From Herminiimonas sp. (GTDB lineage Bacteria > Pseudomonadota > Gammaproteobacteria > Burkholderiales > Burkholderiaceae): a stretch of 64,000 bases of DNA. Positions 1 to 8,821 of the stretch are shown here, in pieces. Each line of letters begins with the position of its first letter. Positions within the stretch are counted from its first letter, which is position 1. The position numbers and the translations under genes are program-made. The notes under the pieces are model-generated. The model searched no databases, was not told the DNA's origin, and worked only from the letters and a program-made list of their open reading frames with translations. The stretch lies in the NCBI RefSeq assembly GCF_030655415.1, contig NZ_JAURVN010000015.1:248001-312000 (forward strand), in the 5' to 3' direction.

Positions 1-285
1 GACTTCAGAGAAGATGAACCAGCTCATGCTCCAGCGGAAAGAGGCATCAACACGCTGGTTGTACATGCCACCTTCAGATTCGCCTATCGCATCGCCAAAC
101 CACTTGTACAGTACGACGAGAAAGCCGAGCAGGCCTGCGAAAGTCGCATACGGCCCCCAGGCTGCATCATTAACCCAACCCGACGCGCCAAGCATCATCG
201 TCAGCAGGGAAATACCCGCGGCCACCGGCCAGCTGGACGGACCCGGCACGAAATAATAAGGCGCATTTGCGTATGTTGCACTCAT
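1..285 (-). CDS. coxC: cytochrome c oxidase subunit III, N-terminal part (cut by window edge)
   Basis: This is the amino end (95 codons visible) of haem-copper oxidase subunit III, a membrane subunit of the terminal aa3/caa3 cytochrome c oxidase. The visible protein begins MSATYANAPYYFVPGPSSWP, typical of proteobacterial subunit III, and continues into a hydrophobic first helix and an YKWFGDAIGESE-type loop. The ATG at 283-285 follows a GGGAGATTGAG stretch that can serve as ribosome binding site. The gene lies downstream of ctaG on the same strand with a 125-bp gap that holds no gene I can see. The carboxyl end is outside the window. Identification rests on sequence and on operon position. 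Confidence 0.9.
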   Translation of the reverse strand, partial: MSATYANAPYYFVPGPSSWPVAAGISLLTMMLGASGWVNDAAWGPYATFAGLLGFLVVLYKWFGDAIGESEGGMYNQRVDASFRWSMSWFIFSEV

Positions 286-410
286 CTCAATCTCCCAATA
301 CAAAATTCAAATAGTTACGGTGCAAGGGCAACTTCAAGCCATGAGCACCGCAATTCAATTCCATTTAAACCTGGCGACATGATCGCCGTCGTATTCCGTA
401 TTTATTATTC

Positions 411-989
411 TTATCCTGCTACTGCCGGTTTTAACTCAACCGTTTTTTCAGGCTTGGCTATCTCGAAGAAGGTATAAGACAAAGTAATCGTCTTTACATC
501 CTTGGGCAAAGCCGGATCCAGATAAAACACCACAGGCATTTGCTTGGCTTGATTTGCTTCCAGCGTCTGCTGCTGGAAACAGAAACATTCCACTTTCTTG
601 AAATGCGCTGCAGCTTGTTGCGGCGCATAGCTTGGAATTGCCTGTGCTTCTACACTACGCTTTTGCGTATTCACCACCTCATAAAGCACTTGGGTCATTT
701 CACCCGGATGCACTTGCATGCTGCTGACGGTTGGTCGAAACCGAAACGGGCCCTGCGCATTCGCATCAAACTCAACCGTAATCGTCCTGCTCTTGTCGAT
801 TTGCGAATTATCGATAGGCTTTACCTTCATCTCTTGCGAGGTCAGGATATTGACGCCAGTCAATTCACAAATTTGTTTGTAAAGCGGCACCAGCAGATAA
901 CCAAAACCAAACATCATTACGGCAATCACGATAAGTTTGCCGAACATCCGGGCATTCAATCTGCCTGTTGGTTCTGTCTGGTTATCCAT
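411..989 (-). CDS. ctaG: cytochrome c oxidase assembly protein CtaG/Cox11
   Basis: This is a Cox11-family copper chaperone that delivers copper to the CuB site of subunit I. It has 192 residues, normal for the family. One transmembrane helix lies near residues 17-37 and anchors a periplasmic domain. The copper-binding signature is present as VECFCFQQQ, with the paired cysteines in C-F-C, followed by the usual QMPVVFYLDP segment. It starts six bases after the small assembly protein ends, so both are almost certainly read in the cox operon. Family knowledge and motif agree, so confidence is high. Confidence 0.95.
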   Translation of the reverse strand: MDNQTEPTGRLNARMFGKLIVIAVMMFGFGYLLVPLYKQICELTGVNILTSQEMKVKPIDNSQIDKSRTITVEFDANAQGPFRFRPTVSSMQVHPGEMTQVLYEVVNTQKRSVEAQAIPSYAPQQAAAHFKKVECFCFQQQTLEANQAKQMPVVFYLDPALPKDVKTITLSYTFFEIAKPEKTVELKPAVAG

Positions 990-995
990 CTCGCC

Positions 996-1100
996 CTAAC
1001 TAAACCAAATACGTTTGACAACCACGCTCAGCATGAAAGCTATTGCGACCGCTGCTAGTAGCAATCCTGTACGCAGATTACGCTTTTTTTGATCCGTCAT
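996..1100 (-). CDS. cytochrome oxidase small assembly protein, 34 aa
   Basis: This short ORF lies between coxA and ctaG. The translation begins MTDQKKRNLRTGLLLAAVAI and ends VVKRIWFS: a basic N-terminal tail followed by one transmembrane helix at about residues 12-29. Betaproteobacterial cox operons commonly carry a 30-40 residue single-helix protein at exactly this place, annotated as a cytochrome oxidase small assembly protein. The stop is six bases before the ctaG start and the gene starts 39 bases after coxA ends. Size, topology and position support it; its molecular role is not established by anything visible here. Confidence 0.8.
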   Translation of the reverse strand: MTDQKKRNLRTGLLLAAVAIAFMLSVVVKRIWFS

Positions 1101-1139
1101 ATGAAGGCAGCCTCATTCAACATGAGGCCGCCGCTCCAT

Positions 1140-2747
1140 TTACTTAACAGTCGGTGGTGTTTCAAATGTATGGAAAGGCGCTGGACTAGGCACTGTCCAT
1201 TCGAGGCCTTCTGCACCTTCCCAAGGTTTGTCAGCAGCAGGTACACCACCACGTATCGATGGAATGACCACCGCAAACAGGAAGTACAACTGCATCAAGC
1301 CAAAGCCCAAACCACCGATCGATGCGATAACATTAAAGTCAGTGAACTGCGCTGGATAATCTGCGTAACGACGCGGCATGCCGGCCAGTCCCAGGAAGTG
1401 CATAGGGAAGAAAGTCACATTGAACAGAATCAGCGAACCCCAGAAGTGAATCTTGCCGCGGGTTTCGTTGTACATAAAACCTGTCCACTTTGGTCCCCAG
1501 TAATAGAAGCCAGCGAACAGCGCGAACAAGGAACCTGCCACCAACACATAGTGGAAGTGAGCAACCACGTAATAGGTATCTTGCAACTGAATATCGATAG
1601 GCGTTACCGCCAGAATCAGACCGGTAAAACCACCAATCGTGAACACGAAGATGAAACCAATCGCGAACAACATCGGTGTTTCGAAAGTCATCGAGCCGCG
1701 CCACATGGTCGCGATCCAGTTGAAAATCTTTACGCCGGTCGGGACTGCAATCAACATCGTCGCGTACATGAAGAACAACTGCGCAGTCACCGGCATACCG
1801 GTGGTGAACATGTGATGCGCCCACACCATGAACGACAGAATCGCGATCGAAGCCGTTGCATACACCATCGATGCATAACCGAACAACTGCTTGCGTGCGA
1901 AGGTTGGGATGATGTGCGACACGATACCGAAGGCCGGCAAAATCATGATGTACACCTCTGGATGTCCGAAGAACCAGAAGATGTGTTGGTACATGACAGG
2001 ATCGCCGCCACCAGCCGCGTTAAAGAATGATGTACCGAAATGACGGTCGGTCAGTGTCATCGTGATCGCGCCAGCCAATACCGGCATCACAGCGATCAGC
2101 AGGTAAGCAGTAATCAACCAGGTCCAGCAAAACATCGGCAACTTCATCAATGTCATGCCAGGCGCGCGCATGTTCAAGATGGTGACAATGATGTTGATCG
2201 AACCCATGATCGACGAAGCACCCATGATATGCAGCGCGAAAATCGCCATATCCATGCCTGGTCCCATTTGGGTCGACAGTGGCGCATACAAAGTCCAGCC
2301 AGCAGCAGTTGCGCCACCAGGAACCAGGAACGAAACCGCCAACAGAATCGCAGCAGGTGGCAACAACCAGAACGAGAAGTTGTTCATCCGCGCAAACGCC
2401 ATGTCGGATGCGCCGATTTGCAGCGGCACCATCCAGTTGGCGAAACCAACGAAGGCCGGCATGATCGCGCCGAACACCATCATGATGCCGTGCATTGTGG
2501 TCAACTGATTGAAGAACTCAGGTTGCATCAATTGCAAACCAGGCTGGAACAGTTCGGCGCGAATCAACATCGCCAAGAAACCGCCAGACAGCAGCATGGT
2601 GAAAGAGAACCACAGATACAGCGTACCGATATCTTTATGGTTGGTTGCATAGACCCAGCGGCGCCAGCCTTCTGGCACGCCGTGATGATCGTCGTGCGAA
2701 TGATCGTGGGCTGCGTCGTGTGAGTGATCGACTGCGGTTGTACTCAT
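1140..2747 (-). CDS. coxA: cytochrome c oxidase subunit I
   Basis: This is the catalytic subunit of the aa3-type oxidase, holding haem a and the haem a3-CuB centre and pumping protons across the inner membrane. It has 535 residues and the expected twelve-helix pattern. The HPEVY motif of the CuB/Tyr site occurs within [16 protein letters not shown], and the paired histidines of the haem ligand region are in [10 protein letters not shown]. The N-terminus carries seven histidines between residues 8 and 22. The gene follows coxB by 18 bp and is preceded by an AGGAGATTGAG ribosome binding site. No sign of damage is seen. Confidence 0.98.
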   Translation of the reverse strand: MSTTAVDHSHDAAHDHSHDDHHGVPEGWRRWVYATNHKDIGTLYLWFSFTMLLSGGFLAMLIRAELFQPGLQLMQPEFFNQLTTMHGIMMVFGAIMPAFVGFANWMVPLQIGASDMAFARMNNFSFWLLPPAAILLAVSFLVPGGATAAGWTLYAPLSTQMGPGMDMAIFALHIMGASSIMGSINIIVTILNMRAPGMTLMKLPMFCWTWLITAYLLIAVMPVLAGAITMTLTDRHFGTSFFNAAGGGDPVMYQHIFWFFGHPEVYIMILPAFGIVSHIIPTFARKQLFGYASMVYATASIAILSFMVWAHHMFTTGMPVTAQLFFMYATMLIAVPTGVKIFNWIATMWRGSMTFETPMLFAIGFIFVFTIGGFTGLILAVTPIDIQLQDTYYVVAHFHYVLVAGSLFALFAGFYYWGPKWTGFMYNETRGKIHFWGSLILFNVTFFPMHFLGLAGMPRRYADYPAQFTDFNVIASIGGLGFGLMQLYFLFAVVIPSIRGGVPAADKPWEGAEGLEWTVPSPAPFHTFETPPTVK

Positions 2748-2765
2748 CTCAATCTCCTGATTCGA

Positions 2766-3926
2766 TTACTTGCGCGCAGCCAGCACTTCAGCTGGTTGAA
2801 CAATATTTTCCGCAGCCTTGTTGGACCAGTGATTGCGGGTATAGGTAATTACCGCGGCAATTTCGGTGTCCGACAGAACAGGCTTCCATGCAGGCATAGC
2901 GCCCTTGCCTTCCAGCAAGATATGAATGTTTGCAGGTTTTGGACCAGTGACGATAGGCGAACCGTCCAATGCAGGGAAGCTGCCTGGTACGCCCTTGCCG
3001 TTTGCTTGATGGCAAGCGATACAGTTTGATGTATAGACTTTTTCGCCGCGTTGCACGAGTTCATCCACAGTCCAGGTCTTGTTAGGATCGTCTGCATTCG
3101 CAGCCATTTCCTTTTTCTTGCCGTCAACCCAGGCTTTGTAATCTTCTTCGCTAACCACGTTCACGACGATAGGCATGAAGGCGTGGTCCTTGCCGCACAA
3201 CTCGGCGCACTGACCGCGGTAGGTGCCGATTTTTTCAGCCTTGAACCATGTATCGCGCACAAAACCAGGAATCGCATCCTGCTTGACGCCGAATGCAGGA
3301 ACCATCCATGCGTGAATCACGTCATTGGCGGTCAAAACGATACGGATTTTTTTGTTGACTGGGACGACAACTGGATTGTCGACTTCGATCAGGTAGTTTT
3401 GGTTTTTAGCGATGGAGGAATCGACGATCTGTTCACGCGGCGTTGCCAGGTTCGACAGAAAGTTGATGCCTTGGCCTTCGCCATTCAGGTAGTCGTAACC
3501 CCATTTCCACTGCATGCCAGTGGCTTTGATGGTGATGTCGGCATTCGAGGTGTCCTTCATTGCCACCACCGTTTTGGTAGCGGGCAGCGCCATACCAATA
3601 ACGATCAGGAATGGAACAACCGTCCATGCGATCTCAACTAATGTACTTTCGTGGAATTTGGCCGACTTGTGGCCGAGCGACTTGCGATGCTTCAGTATCG
3701 AATAAAACATCACACCGAACACGGCGAAAAAAATCACCAGACAGATAATCAGCATCAATGTATGCAGCGAATAGATCTGTTCGGCGATCTGCGTCACAGG
3801 CGGCTGAAAATTGAGCTGACGTACTGCAGGTCCGCCTGGACTATCGGTCACCGCCCACGACGGCAAAACTGCCGTCAGGAGCGACGCACCAAGCATCAAA
3901 GATTGAAGGCGCTTCGCAAGTTCCAT
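2766..3926 (-). CDS. coxB: cytochrome c oxidase subunit II with fused cytochrome c domain
   Basis: This subunit accepts electrons from cytochrome c at the CuA site. It has 386 residues: a signal peptide (cleavage plausible after LPSWA), two transmembrane helices within residues 40-130, and a periplasmic cupredoxin domain with CuA ligands in CAELCGKDHAFM. A C-terminal cytochrome c domain follows with a CIACH haem motif and a later methionine ligand candidate in GAMPAW. The fused haem domain marks this as a caa3-type oxidase. It is the first visible gene of the operon, with AGGAAATC before the ATG. Confidence is high from motifs and gene order. Confidence 0.97.
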   Translation of the reverse strand: MELAKRLQSLMLGASLLTAVLPSWAVTDSPGGPAVRQLNFQPPVTQIAEQIYSLHTLMLIICLVIFFAVFGVMFYSILKHRKSLGHKSAKFHESTLVEIAWTVVPFLIVIGMALPATKTVVAMKDTSNADITIKATGMQWKWGYDYLNGEGQGINFLSNLATPREQIVDSSIAKNQNYLIEVDNPVVVPVNKKIRIVLTANDVIHAWMVPAFGVKQDAIPGFVRDTWFKAEKIGTYRGQCAELCGKDHAFMPIVVNVVSEEDYKAWVDGKKKEMAANADDPNKTWTVDELVQRGEKVYTSNCIACHQANGKGVPGSFPALDGSPIVTGPKPANIHILLEGKGAMPAWKPVLSDTEIAAVITYTRNHWSNKAAENIVQPAEVLAARK

Positions 3927-4391
3927 GATTTCCTCAAATGCCCAAATTAAGAATTCTGAATTAAGAATTCAGTTCACCGCCGGGCAAGACTGCCAGCCCC
4001 AGCCTGTAGCGCATTCTTTTGGGAATGCTCCTCTTGATCCATCTGAAATCAACTACACATCTGATTGTGTGCTTGCGATTCCGGTACTACTTATTAATTG
4101 CGCCGCACTGACCGGGCAATTCCTGCACTCGCCTCAGTCTAACCGCATACTTGCGTGCGACCGAGCGTGCGCGCAAAGTCACGCCCACGCAAAACCGTCG
4201 AAGTATAAGTCGGAAATGACAGTGTTATCAAGTGCACAGGAATTTAGCCCGCTTTATTCGAATTAAATGCTGAAAGTACGCAACACTTAATCGCACATCA
4301 TCAAAAATTACTGTAGCGCTAGAACGATTATTCTGCCTATTAAATCATGTCACTTCAGCAAGTGCACTGGCTTTTCTTCTTGTCGTATTTC
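3927..4391. other. 465-bp non-coding interval upstream of coxB
   Basis: No gene is supported here. It lies between the coxB start and the end of the BioC-like gene, so the cox operon promoter should be inside it. A plus-strand reading frame of 113 codons (3925-4266) has no recognisable domain or good ribosome binding site and is probably chance. Apart from the direct repeat at 3945-3970 I see no clear promoter or terminator. Confidence 0.5.
3945..3970 (-). repeat. 12-bp direct repeat just upstream of coxB
   Basis: AATTAAGAATTC occurs twice, at 3945-3956 and 3959-3970, with a 14-bp period. Each copy contains the palindrome GAATTC. The repeat begins about 19 bp upstream of the coxB start, in the leader. 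It could be an operator, an mRNA element or chance in AT-rich sequence; no further copies were noticed. Confidence 0.5.
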
Positions 4392-5321
4392 TTATTTTTT
4401 TGGCAAATCAAATCGAACAATAGACTCACCGCTGGCAGTAGTGCGAGGAGCCGGCCGAAATGCGTGACCATAAATAATTTCGAATGTCAGCGGGATCTTG
4501 CCATCGGCGCCGCGGCTTTGTTCCAGTACATCCACTACCCGCTGCCACGCTTGCTTGCCGAGCAAAGATCGGCGGCGAGTATCCAGCGGATTGCCGCCGC
4601 AAGCGCGCACATCGGCCATTAGTTTTTCAACCGAGCCATAGGTGACGGTCAAGGTTTCCATATCCATCACGGGCGTCGAGAAGCCTGCATTCACCAACAT
4701 ATCGCCAAAATCATGCATGTCGACAAACGGCAACGCATGCGGCTCATTATCTGCCGCGGCAAACGCCGCGCGCAGTTCCTTGAAGGTATCGGGGCCAAAG
4801 CAGGAAAACATCAACAAGCCATCTTGCCGCAATACGCGACGCCATTCGGCAAACACACGATCCGGTTGCGGATGCCAGTGCAAAGCCAGATTCGACCACA
4901 CCAGATCGACCGCATTAATCCCAAACGGAAGTTGGGAGAAATTACCGCATAACAAATTGGCGCTCGATTCCCGGCCCATCCCGGCTGGCAACCATTGTTG
5001 CAGCAAGCGGTTCATCGAGGACAAAGCCGCGGTTTGAGCCGATTGCGCCTCGACCAGCATCGCCTGCGATGCATCCAGGCCCAGCATCGCCGCTTTCGGA
5101 AAGCGTTTTTGCAAAGTCGTCAGATCGGCGCCTTCGCCGCAACCAGCGTCGAGCACGCGCTCAGGAGCAATACGTACCAGCGCCAAACGTTCATGCATCC
5201 GGGTCGCGACTTCACGACGCAGAAAATTCGATTCGGCCAAACGTGCCGGTTCATCGAACAAAGTACGCACCCGGTTTAAGTCAATCGGTGCGCTAAGGCT
5301 GGAGTCAGGAGTGGAAGACAC
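4392..5321 (-). CDS. bioC: SAM-dependent methyltransferase, BioC-like
   Basis: This class I methyltransferase has 309 residues. The SAM-binding motif I is VLDAGCGEGADL near residues 56-67, and an acidic loop and a DLVWSNLALHWHPQPD segment follow, typical of BioC. In biotin synthesis BioC methylates malonyl-ACP so that it can enter fatty-acid elongation. The closest family match from memory is malonyl-ACP O-methyltransferase, but no other biotin gene is in the window, so a related methyltransferase remains possible. The start used is GTG at 5319-5321, giving the N-terminus MSSTPDSSLS. It is divergent from comF, with about 64 bp between the starts. Confidence 0.75.
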   Translation of the reverse strand: MSSTPDSSLSAPIDLNRVRTLFDEPARLAESNFLRREVATRMHERLALVRIAPERVLDAGCGEGADLTTLQKRFPKAAMLGLDASQAMLVEAQSAQTAALSSMNRLLQQWLPAGMGRESSANLLCGNFSQLPFGINAVDLVWSNLALHWHPQPDRVFAEWRRVLRQDGLLMFSCFGPDTFKELRAAFAAADNEPHALPFVDMHDFGDMLVNAGFSTPVMDMETLTVTYGSVEKLMADVRACGGNPLDTRRRSLLGKQAWQRVVDVLEQSRGADGKIPLTFEIIYGHAFRPAPRTTASGESIVRFDLPKK

Positions 5322-5385
5322 GAATAGGGCAAAGGTTCAGTGAGATAATGCCGCAAGTTTACACGTATGAAGGCTGGGTTGCGCG

Positions 5386-6129
5386 ATGCTTTATCGTTTT
5401 CTCGACTGGACTCGGCATTTCATACGGCAACTGCCTGCGGCGCTGCCGTCGTCATGCGCATTGTGCGGCGTCAGCGGCGCAGACTCACTCTGCGGCGACT
5501 GCAACACCCGATTCTTCAATCAGCATCCACATCGCTGCGCACAATGCGCGTCTCCGCTGGCCTTCGCTAGCGACAAAGCTGAGCGATGCGGTAATTGTCT
5601 AAGTAATCCACCGGCGTTTGACGCCACCATCGTCGCCAGCGATTACATCGCGCCTATAGATCAACTGGTACTTGCCCTCAAATTCGGCAATCGACTGGCC
5701 TTGGCGCCTTTATTTGCGCACAAGTTGCGAGACGCGATCTTGCGTGAGGCGGCTTTCACCATGCCGACTTTGCTGGCTGCAGTGCCTTTAGGCGAAAAGA
5801 GGCTAGCCGAGCGCGGCTTTAATCAGGCACTGGAAATCGCCAAGCCCTTATCGCGGGCGATCGCCATCCCGCTCGCTCCGCAATTAATAGAGCGCACCCG
5901 AGATACCTTGATGCAGGCAATGTTGCCTACCGCTGAGCGACATCGGAATATTCGCCACGCATTTGCGCTGCCGGCCAACGCCGTAAAATTCGTACGAGGG
6001 CAACATGTAGGTCTTGTGGATGATGTCATGACCACTGGGGAAACCATGAATGAAATTGCCGCCACGCTAAAACGTCATGGCGCCATCCGCGTGACCAATC
6101 TGGTATTTGCGCGCACACCACATAAGTAA
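5386..6129 (+). CDS. comF: ComF family phosphoribosyltransferase-like protein
   Basis: This 247-residue protein has the two parts of ComF/GntX proteins. The N-terminus has zinc-finger-like cysteine pairs (CALC, CGDC, then CAQC and CGNC within residues 24-75). The C-terminal half is a type I phosphoribosyltransferase fold with the PRPP-binding motif VGLVDDVMTTGET. ComF proteins are linked to DNA uptake in naturally transformable bacteria, but many are of unproven function. It is divergent from the bioC-like gene and followed by trmL 62 bp later on the same strand. Confidence 0.88.
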   Translation: MLYRFLDWTRHFIRQLPAALPSSCALCGVSGADSLCGDCNTRFFNQHPHRCAQCASPLAFASDKAERCGNCLSNPPAFDATIVASDYIAPIDQLVLALKFGNRLALAPLFAHKLRDAILREAAFTMPTLLAAVPLGEKRLAERGFNQALEIAKPLSRAIAIPLAPQLIERTRDTLMQAMLPTAERHRNIRHAFALPANAVKFVRGQHVGLVDDVMTTGETMNEIAATLKRHGAIRVTNLVFARTPHK

Positions 6130-6191
6130 TTGGCTGCACATCAGATTAAAATGCGCCATCCGATCCCTGCAGTAAGCCGAGGAGAATTGTT

Positions 6192-6674
6192 TTGTTTCAT
6201 GTAGTACTGGTAGAACCCGAAATCCCGCCGAACACCGGCAACATCATCCGCCTGTGTGCCAATACCGGCGCGCAATTGCATTTGATTGAGCCGCTCGGCT
6301 TTCCGCTGGACGACGCCAAGATGCGCCGCGCCGGACTTGATTACCATGACTATGCCGAGATGAAAGTGCATAAAGACTGGGCGGCGTTTCTCGCCTCATT
6401 CCCTGCCGAACAGCCTTTGAATCCGGCGCGCATGTTTGCGATGACGACGCATGGCTCGACGCCATTTGCCAACCTGGCTTTTCAAGCTGGCGATATTTTT
6501 GTATTCGGTTCGGAGACCAAAGGACTTGATCCCGCATTGCGTAATTCTTTCCCTGGCGAACAGCGTATCCGCTTGCCTATGCGGCCGGATAATCGCAGCC
6601 TGAATCTGTCGAACACGGTTGCGGTCGTCGTGTACGAAGCGTGGCGGCAAAACGGTTTTGCTGGCGGAAATTAA
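6192..6674 (+). CDS. trmL: tRNA (cytidine/uridine-2'-O)-methyltransferase TrmL
   Basis: This SPOUT-class enzyme methylates the ribose of the wobble base of certain leucine tRNAs. The protein has 160 residues and opens FHVVLVEPEIPPNTGNIIRL, the standard TrmL N-terminus, and ends with the knot motifs VFGSETKGLDP and SLNLSNTVAVVVYE. The start is a TTG at 6192-6194, placed six bases after a GAGGAG ribosome binding site at 6180-6185. No nearby ATG fits the family start. Identification is firm. Confidence 0.93.
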   Translation: MFHVVLVEPEIPPNTGNIIRLCANTGAQLHLIEPLGFPLDDAKMRRAGLDYHDYAEMKVHKDWAAFLASFPAEQPLNPARMFAMTTHGSTPFANLAFQAGDIFVFGSETKGLDPALRNSFPGEQRIRLPMRPDNRSLNLSNTVAVVVYEAWRQNGFAGGN

Positions 6675-6748
6675 GTCTAGTTTTGCGCTACGATGCTCAC
6701 CTGCACTTGGCCTTGCATAACAATTAAAATTTTCATTCAAAGGATAGT

Positions 6749-7264
6749 ATGAAATTCAATTCGCGCTCCTTCGTTTCCGCCAGCTCTCTGGTCGGATTAT
6801 TAGTCGGTTTATCCATCAGTGGCGCTGCGCTGGCGCATGAATATCGCGTAGGCGACATACAGATCAATCACCCATATGCACGCGCAACCGTACCCGGACA
6901 AACCAGCGGTGGTGCTTACCTGACGATGGAAAATAAAGGCAAGCAAGCCGACACATTAATATCAGCGCAATCGCCGGCAGCTCAGTCAGCAGAAATCCAC
7001 TCCATGACGATGACCGCAGATCACGTGATGCGCATGCGCGAAGTAGGCAGCATCGAACTCAAACCGCAGGAAAAAATCGTCATGCAACCCGGTGACGGCT
7101 ATCACATCATGTTGCTGGGTTTGAAAGCGCCACTCAAGGCTGGCGATAAACTGCCGCTGACGCTGACATTCAAGAAAGCCGGGAAAATCGAAACAGTTAT
7201 TTCTGTTGAAGAAAACAAAGCTAAAAATACCGATGCCAAGAAAGATGAACATCAGCATCACTAA
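6749..7264 (+). CDS. periplasmic copper chaperone, PCu(A)C family
   Basis: This 171-residue protein has a signal peptide (cleavage near ALA-HEY at residues 27-30) and a PCu(A)C domain. The metal ligands are recognisable as H-S-M (IHSMTM), M in VMRMREV and the later H-I-M (GYHIML), the H-M-X10-M-X21-H-X-M pattern of the family. Such proteins bring copper to the CuA site of cytochrome oxidase. The C-terminus is lysine-rich and ends HQHH, which may also bind metal. AGGATAGT precedes the ATG. It faces a second metal-related gene across a bidirectional terminator, and an oxidase operon lies about 3 kb away. Confidence 0.92.
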   Translation: MKFNSRSFVSASSLVGLLVGLSISGAALAHEYRVGDIQINHPYARATVPGQTSGGAYLTMENKGKQADTLISAQSPAAQSAEIHSMTMTADHVMRMREVGSIELKPQEKIVMQPGDGYHIMLLGLKAPLKAGDKLPLTLTFKKAGKIETVISVEENKAKNTDAKKDEHQHH

Positions 7265-7343
7265 TTGATAGCGTGCCGTATTGAGAACGTGCCGCACAGC
7301 GAGCTTCGAATAACGCTGATCGGCAAGCAGAACAAATAAAAAT

Positions 7344-7372
7344 GGACCTTGAAATAAGGTCCCTTTTTATTT
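7344..7372. terminator. bidirectional Rho-independent terminator
   Basis: The stem GGACCTT (7344-7350) pairs with AAGGTCC (7356-7362) around loop GAAAT. A T-rich run follows on the plus strand and an A-rich run precedes it, so it can stop both the PCu(A)C gene and the convergent DUF411 gene. Confidence 0.85.
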
Positions 7373-7383
7373 AAATCTCGAAA

Positions 7384-7842
7384 TTACTTGGCAGCGTAAT
7401 GTCTATAAACCGTCGTTTTTCCATCCGCCTGAAACAACAATACATCATAGGCATCAGCTGGCTCACCCGGCACTTCCATTCCTGGCGATCCCATCGGCAT
7501 ACCGGGCACCGCCAAACCTTTTGCTTTCGGCTTTTCAGCCAACAAGCGTTTGATGTCCGCCGCTGGCACATGGCCTTCCAGCGCATAACCACCTATGGTT
7601 CCGGTATGGCAGCTACCCAATGCAGGCGGCACGCCTAACTTGGTACGATATGCGGCGGTGTTCGGCACATTCTGCGCATTCACCTTGAAACCATTCGCTT
7701 GCAAATGCTCTATCCACTGCGTACAGCAACCGCAAGTCGCGCTCTTGTAAACCTCAATCACCGGCTTATCAGTTTTGGCTAAAGCCAGCGTCGGCATTGC
7801 GCCTACCAACAGTGCCGCGCGTAGAAAAATACGTCTTTGCAT
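7384..7842 (-). CDS. DUF411 metal-binding protein with twin-arginine-like signal
   Basis: This 152-residue protein belongs to the DUF411 (CopG-like) family often found with copper or silver resistance genes. It begins MQRRIFLRAALLVGA, an RRxFLR pattern typical of Tat export, with cleavage likely after LALA. The mature part has the thioredoxin-like CGCC motif (SATCGCCTQWIEHL), a second cysteine in GSCHTGTIGGYALEGHVP, and a Met-rich PGMPMGSPGMEVPG loop that could bind Cu(I). The ATG at 7840-7842 is chosen because AGGAG lies six bases before it; a longer frame to 7893 lacks such a site. It is convergent with the copper chaperone, and the pair suggests periplasmic copper handling. Confidence 0.88.
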   Translation of the reverse strand: MQRRIFLRAALLVGAMPTLALAKTDKPVIEVYKSATCGCCTQWIEHLQANGFKVNAQNVPNTAAYRTKLGVPPALGSCHTGTIGGYALEGHVPAADIKRLLAEKPKAKGLAVPGMPMGSPGMEVPGEPADAYDVLLFQADGKTTVYRHYAAK

Positions 7843-7914
7843 TATTTTCTCCTGATGAATCTGTGTGCTCACGAAAAGCTGTAGCGGATGCACTTCCAGC
7901 TATTTCAGACAAAC

Positions 7915-7943
7915 AAAAAGCCGCAAAGATTCTGCGGCTTTTT
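7915..7943. terminator. Rho-independent terminator
   Basis: AAAAAGCCGCA (7915-7925) pairs with TGCGGCTTTTT (7933-7943), giving a long stem with T-runs on both strands. It lies after the stop of the minus-strand ferritin-like gene and upstream of the DUF411 gene. Confidence 0.9.
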
Positions 7944-7972
7944 ATATAAAGGTATGAAAGCGGAATCGTCTA

Positions 7973-8821
7973 TTAGACCGCTTGCACAGCCGCCAAACGC
8001 GTGACAACTTCCTTGCGATAGCGATTCAATTCCTGCACGGAACCAAAGGTACGCTCAAACAACAGCGACATATTGTGCAGAATCCGATCGACGACTTTCT
8101 TTTCCCACTCGCCGTCAAACTTGATCTGACCATCGAGCCAACGTTCCAGCCATTCCGGATCAGGCAAACGTGATTGCACGGTGTCATTCGGGAACAGCGA
8201 TTGATTCACGTGCAGATTGGTTGGGTGCAAAGGCTTTTCGGTACGACGCGCCGAAGCCATCAATACACCGATTTTTGCAAATGCAGCGCGAGCGGTATCA
8301 CCTACTTCGTTCAACGCTTTTTTCATGTAGCGCAGATAAGCACCGCCGTGGCGAGCTTCGTCCTGGCTGATGATTTTGTAGATTTGTTTGATGACAGGTT
8401 CGGTGTGCCAATCTGACGCACAGCGATACCAGTGATTCAAACGGATCTCTCCGCAGAAGTGCATCATCAAGGTTTCCAGCGCAGGCGCAGGATCGAATTC
8501 GAAACGCACGTTGTGCAGCTCTTCTTCTGTTGGCACGAACTCTGGTTTGAAGCGGCGCAGATATTCCATCAACACCAGCGAATGCTTTTGTTCTTCAAAA
8601 AACCATACCGACATGAATGCAGAGAAATCACTATCGCCGCGATTGTCACGCAAGAACATTTCAGTTGCAGGCAAGGCTGACCATTCCGTAATCGCATTCA
8701 TGCGTATGGTTTGCGCCTGCTCATCAGTGAGTTTGGAGCCGTCGAACTGATCCCATGGAATATCTTTTTCCATGTTCCAGCGAACTTGCTCTAAGGATTT
8801 AAACAATTCTGGGTACAACAT
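7973..8821 (-). CDS. ferritin-like diiron protein, acyl-ACP-desaturase type
   Basis: This 282-residue protein shows the carboxylate-bridged diiron pattern: E46, EEQKH at 76-80, E125 in GEIRLNHW and DEARH at 154-158. That E / ExxH / E / ExxH order is the ferritin-like and type 2 fatty-acid desaturase arrangement. No signal peptide or membrane segment is visible, so it should be soluble and cytoplasmic. The substrate cannot be read from the sequence; oxidation of an acyl chain or another substrate with O2 is plausible. It is a single gene with its own terminator. The ATG at 8819-8821 is the first in frame and gives the family-like start MLYPELFKSL. Confidence 0.78.
   Translation of the reverse strand: MLYPELFKSLEQVRWNMEKDIPWDQFDGSKLTDEQAQTIRMNAITEWSALPATEMFLRDNRGDSDFSAFMSVWFFEEQKHSLVLMEYLRRFKPEFVPTEEELHNVRFEFDPAPALETLMMHFCGEIRLNHWYRCASDWHTEPVIKQIYKIISQDEARHGGAYLRYMKKALNEVGDTARAAFAKIGVLMASARRTEKPLHPTNLHVNQSLFPNDTVQSRLPDPEWLERWLDGQIKFDGEWEKKVVDRILHNMSLLFERTFGSVQELNRYRKEVVTRLAAVQAV

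Noticed and set aside
1089..2723. Long plus-strand frames opposite coxA (313 and 227 codons)
   Set aside because: They are antisense shadows of a well-conserved gene, with compositions rich in His, Arg and Gln typical of such shadows.
3925..4266. 113-codon plus-strand frame upstream of coxB
   Set aside because: No recognisable domain, no ribosome binding site, and it lies where the cox promoter should be.
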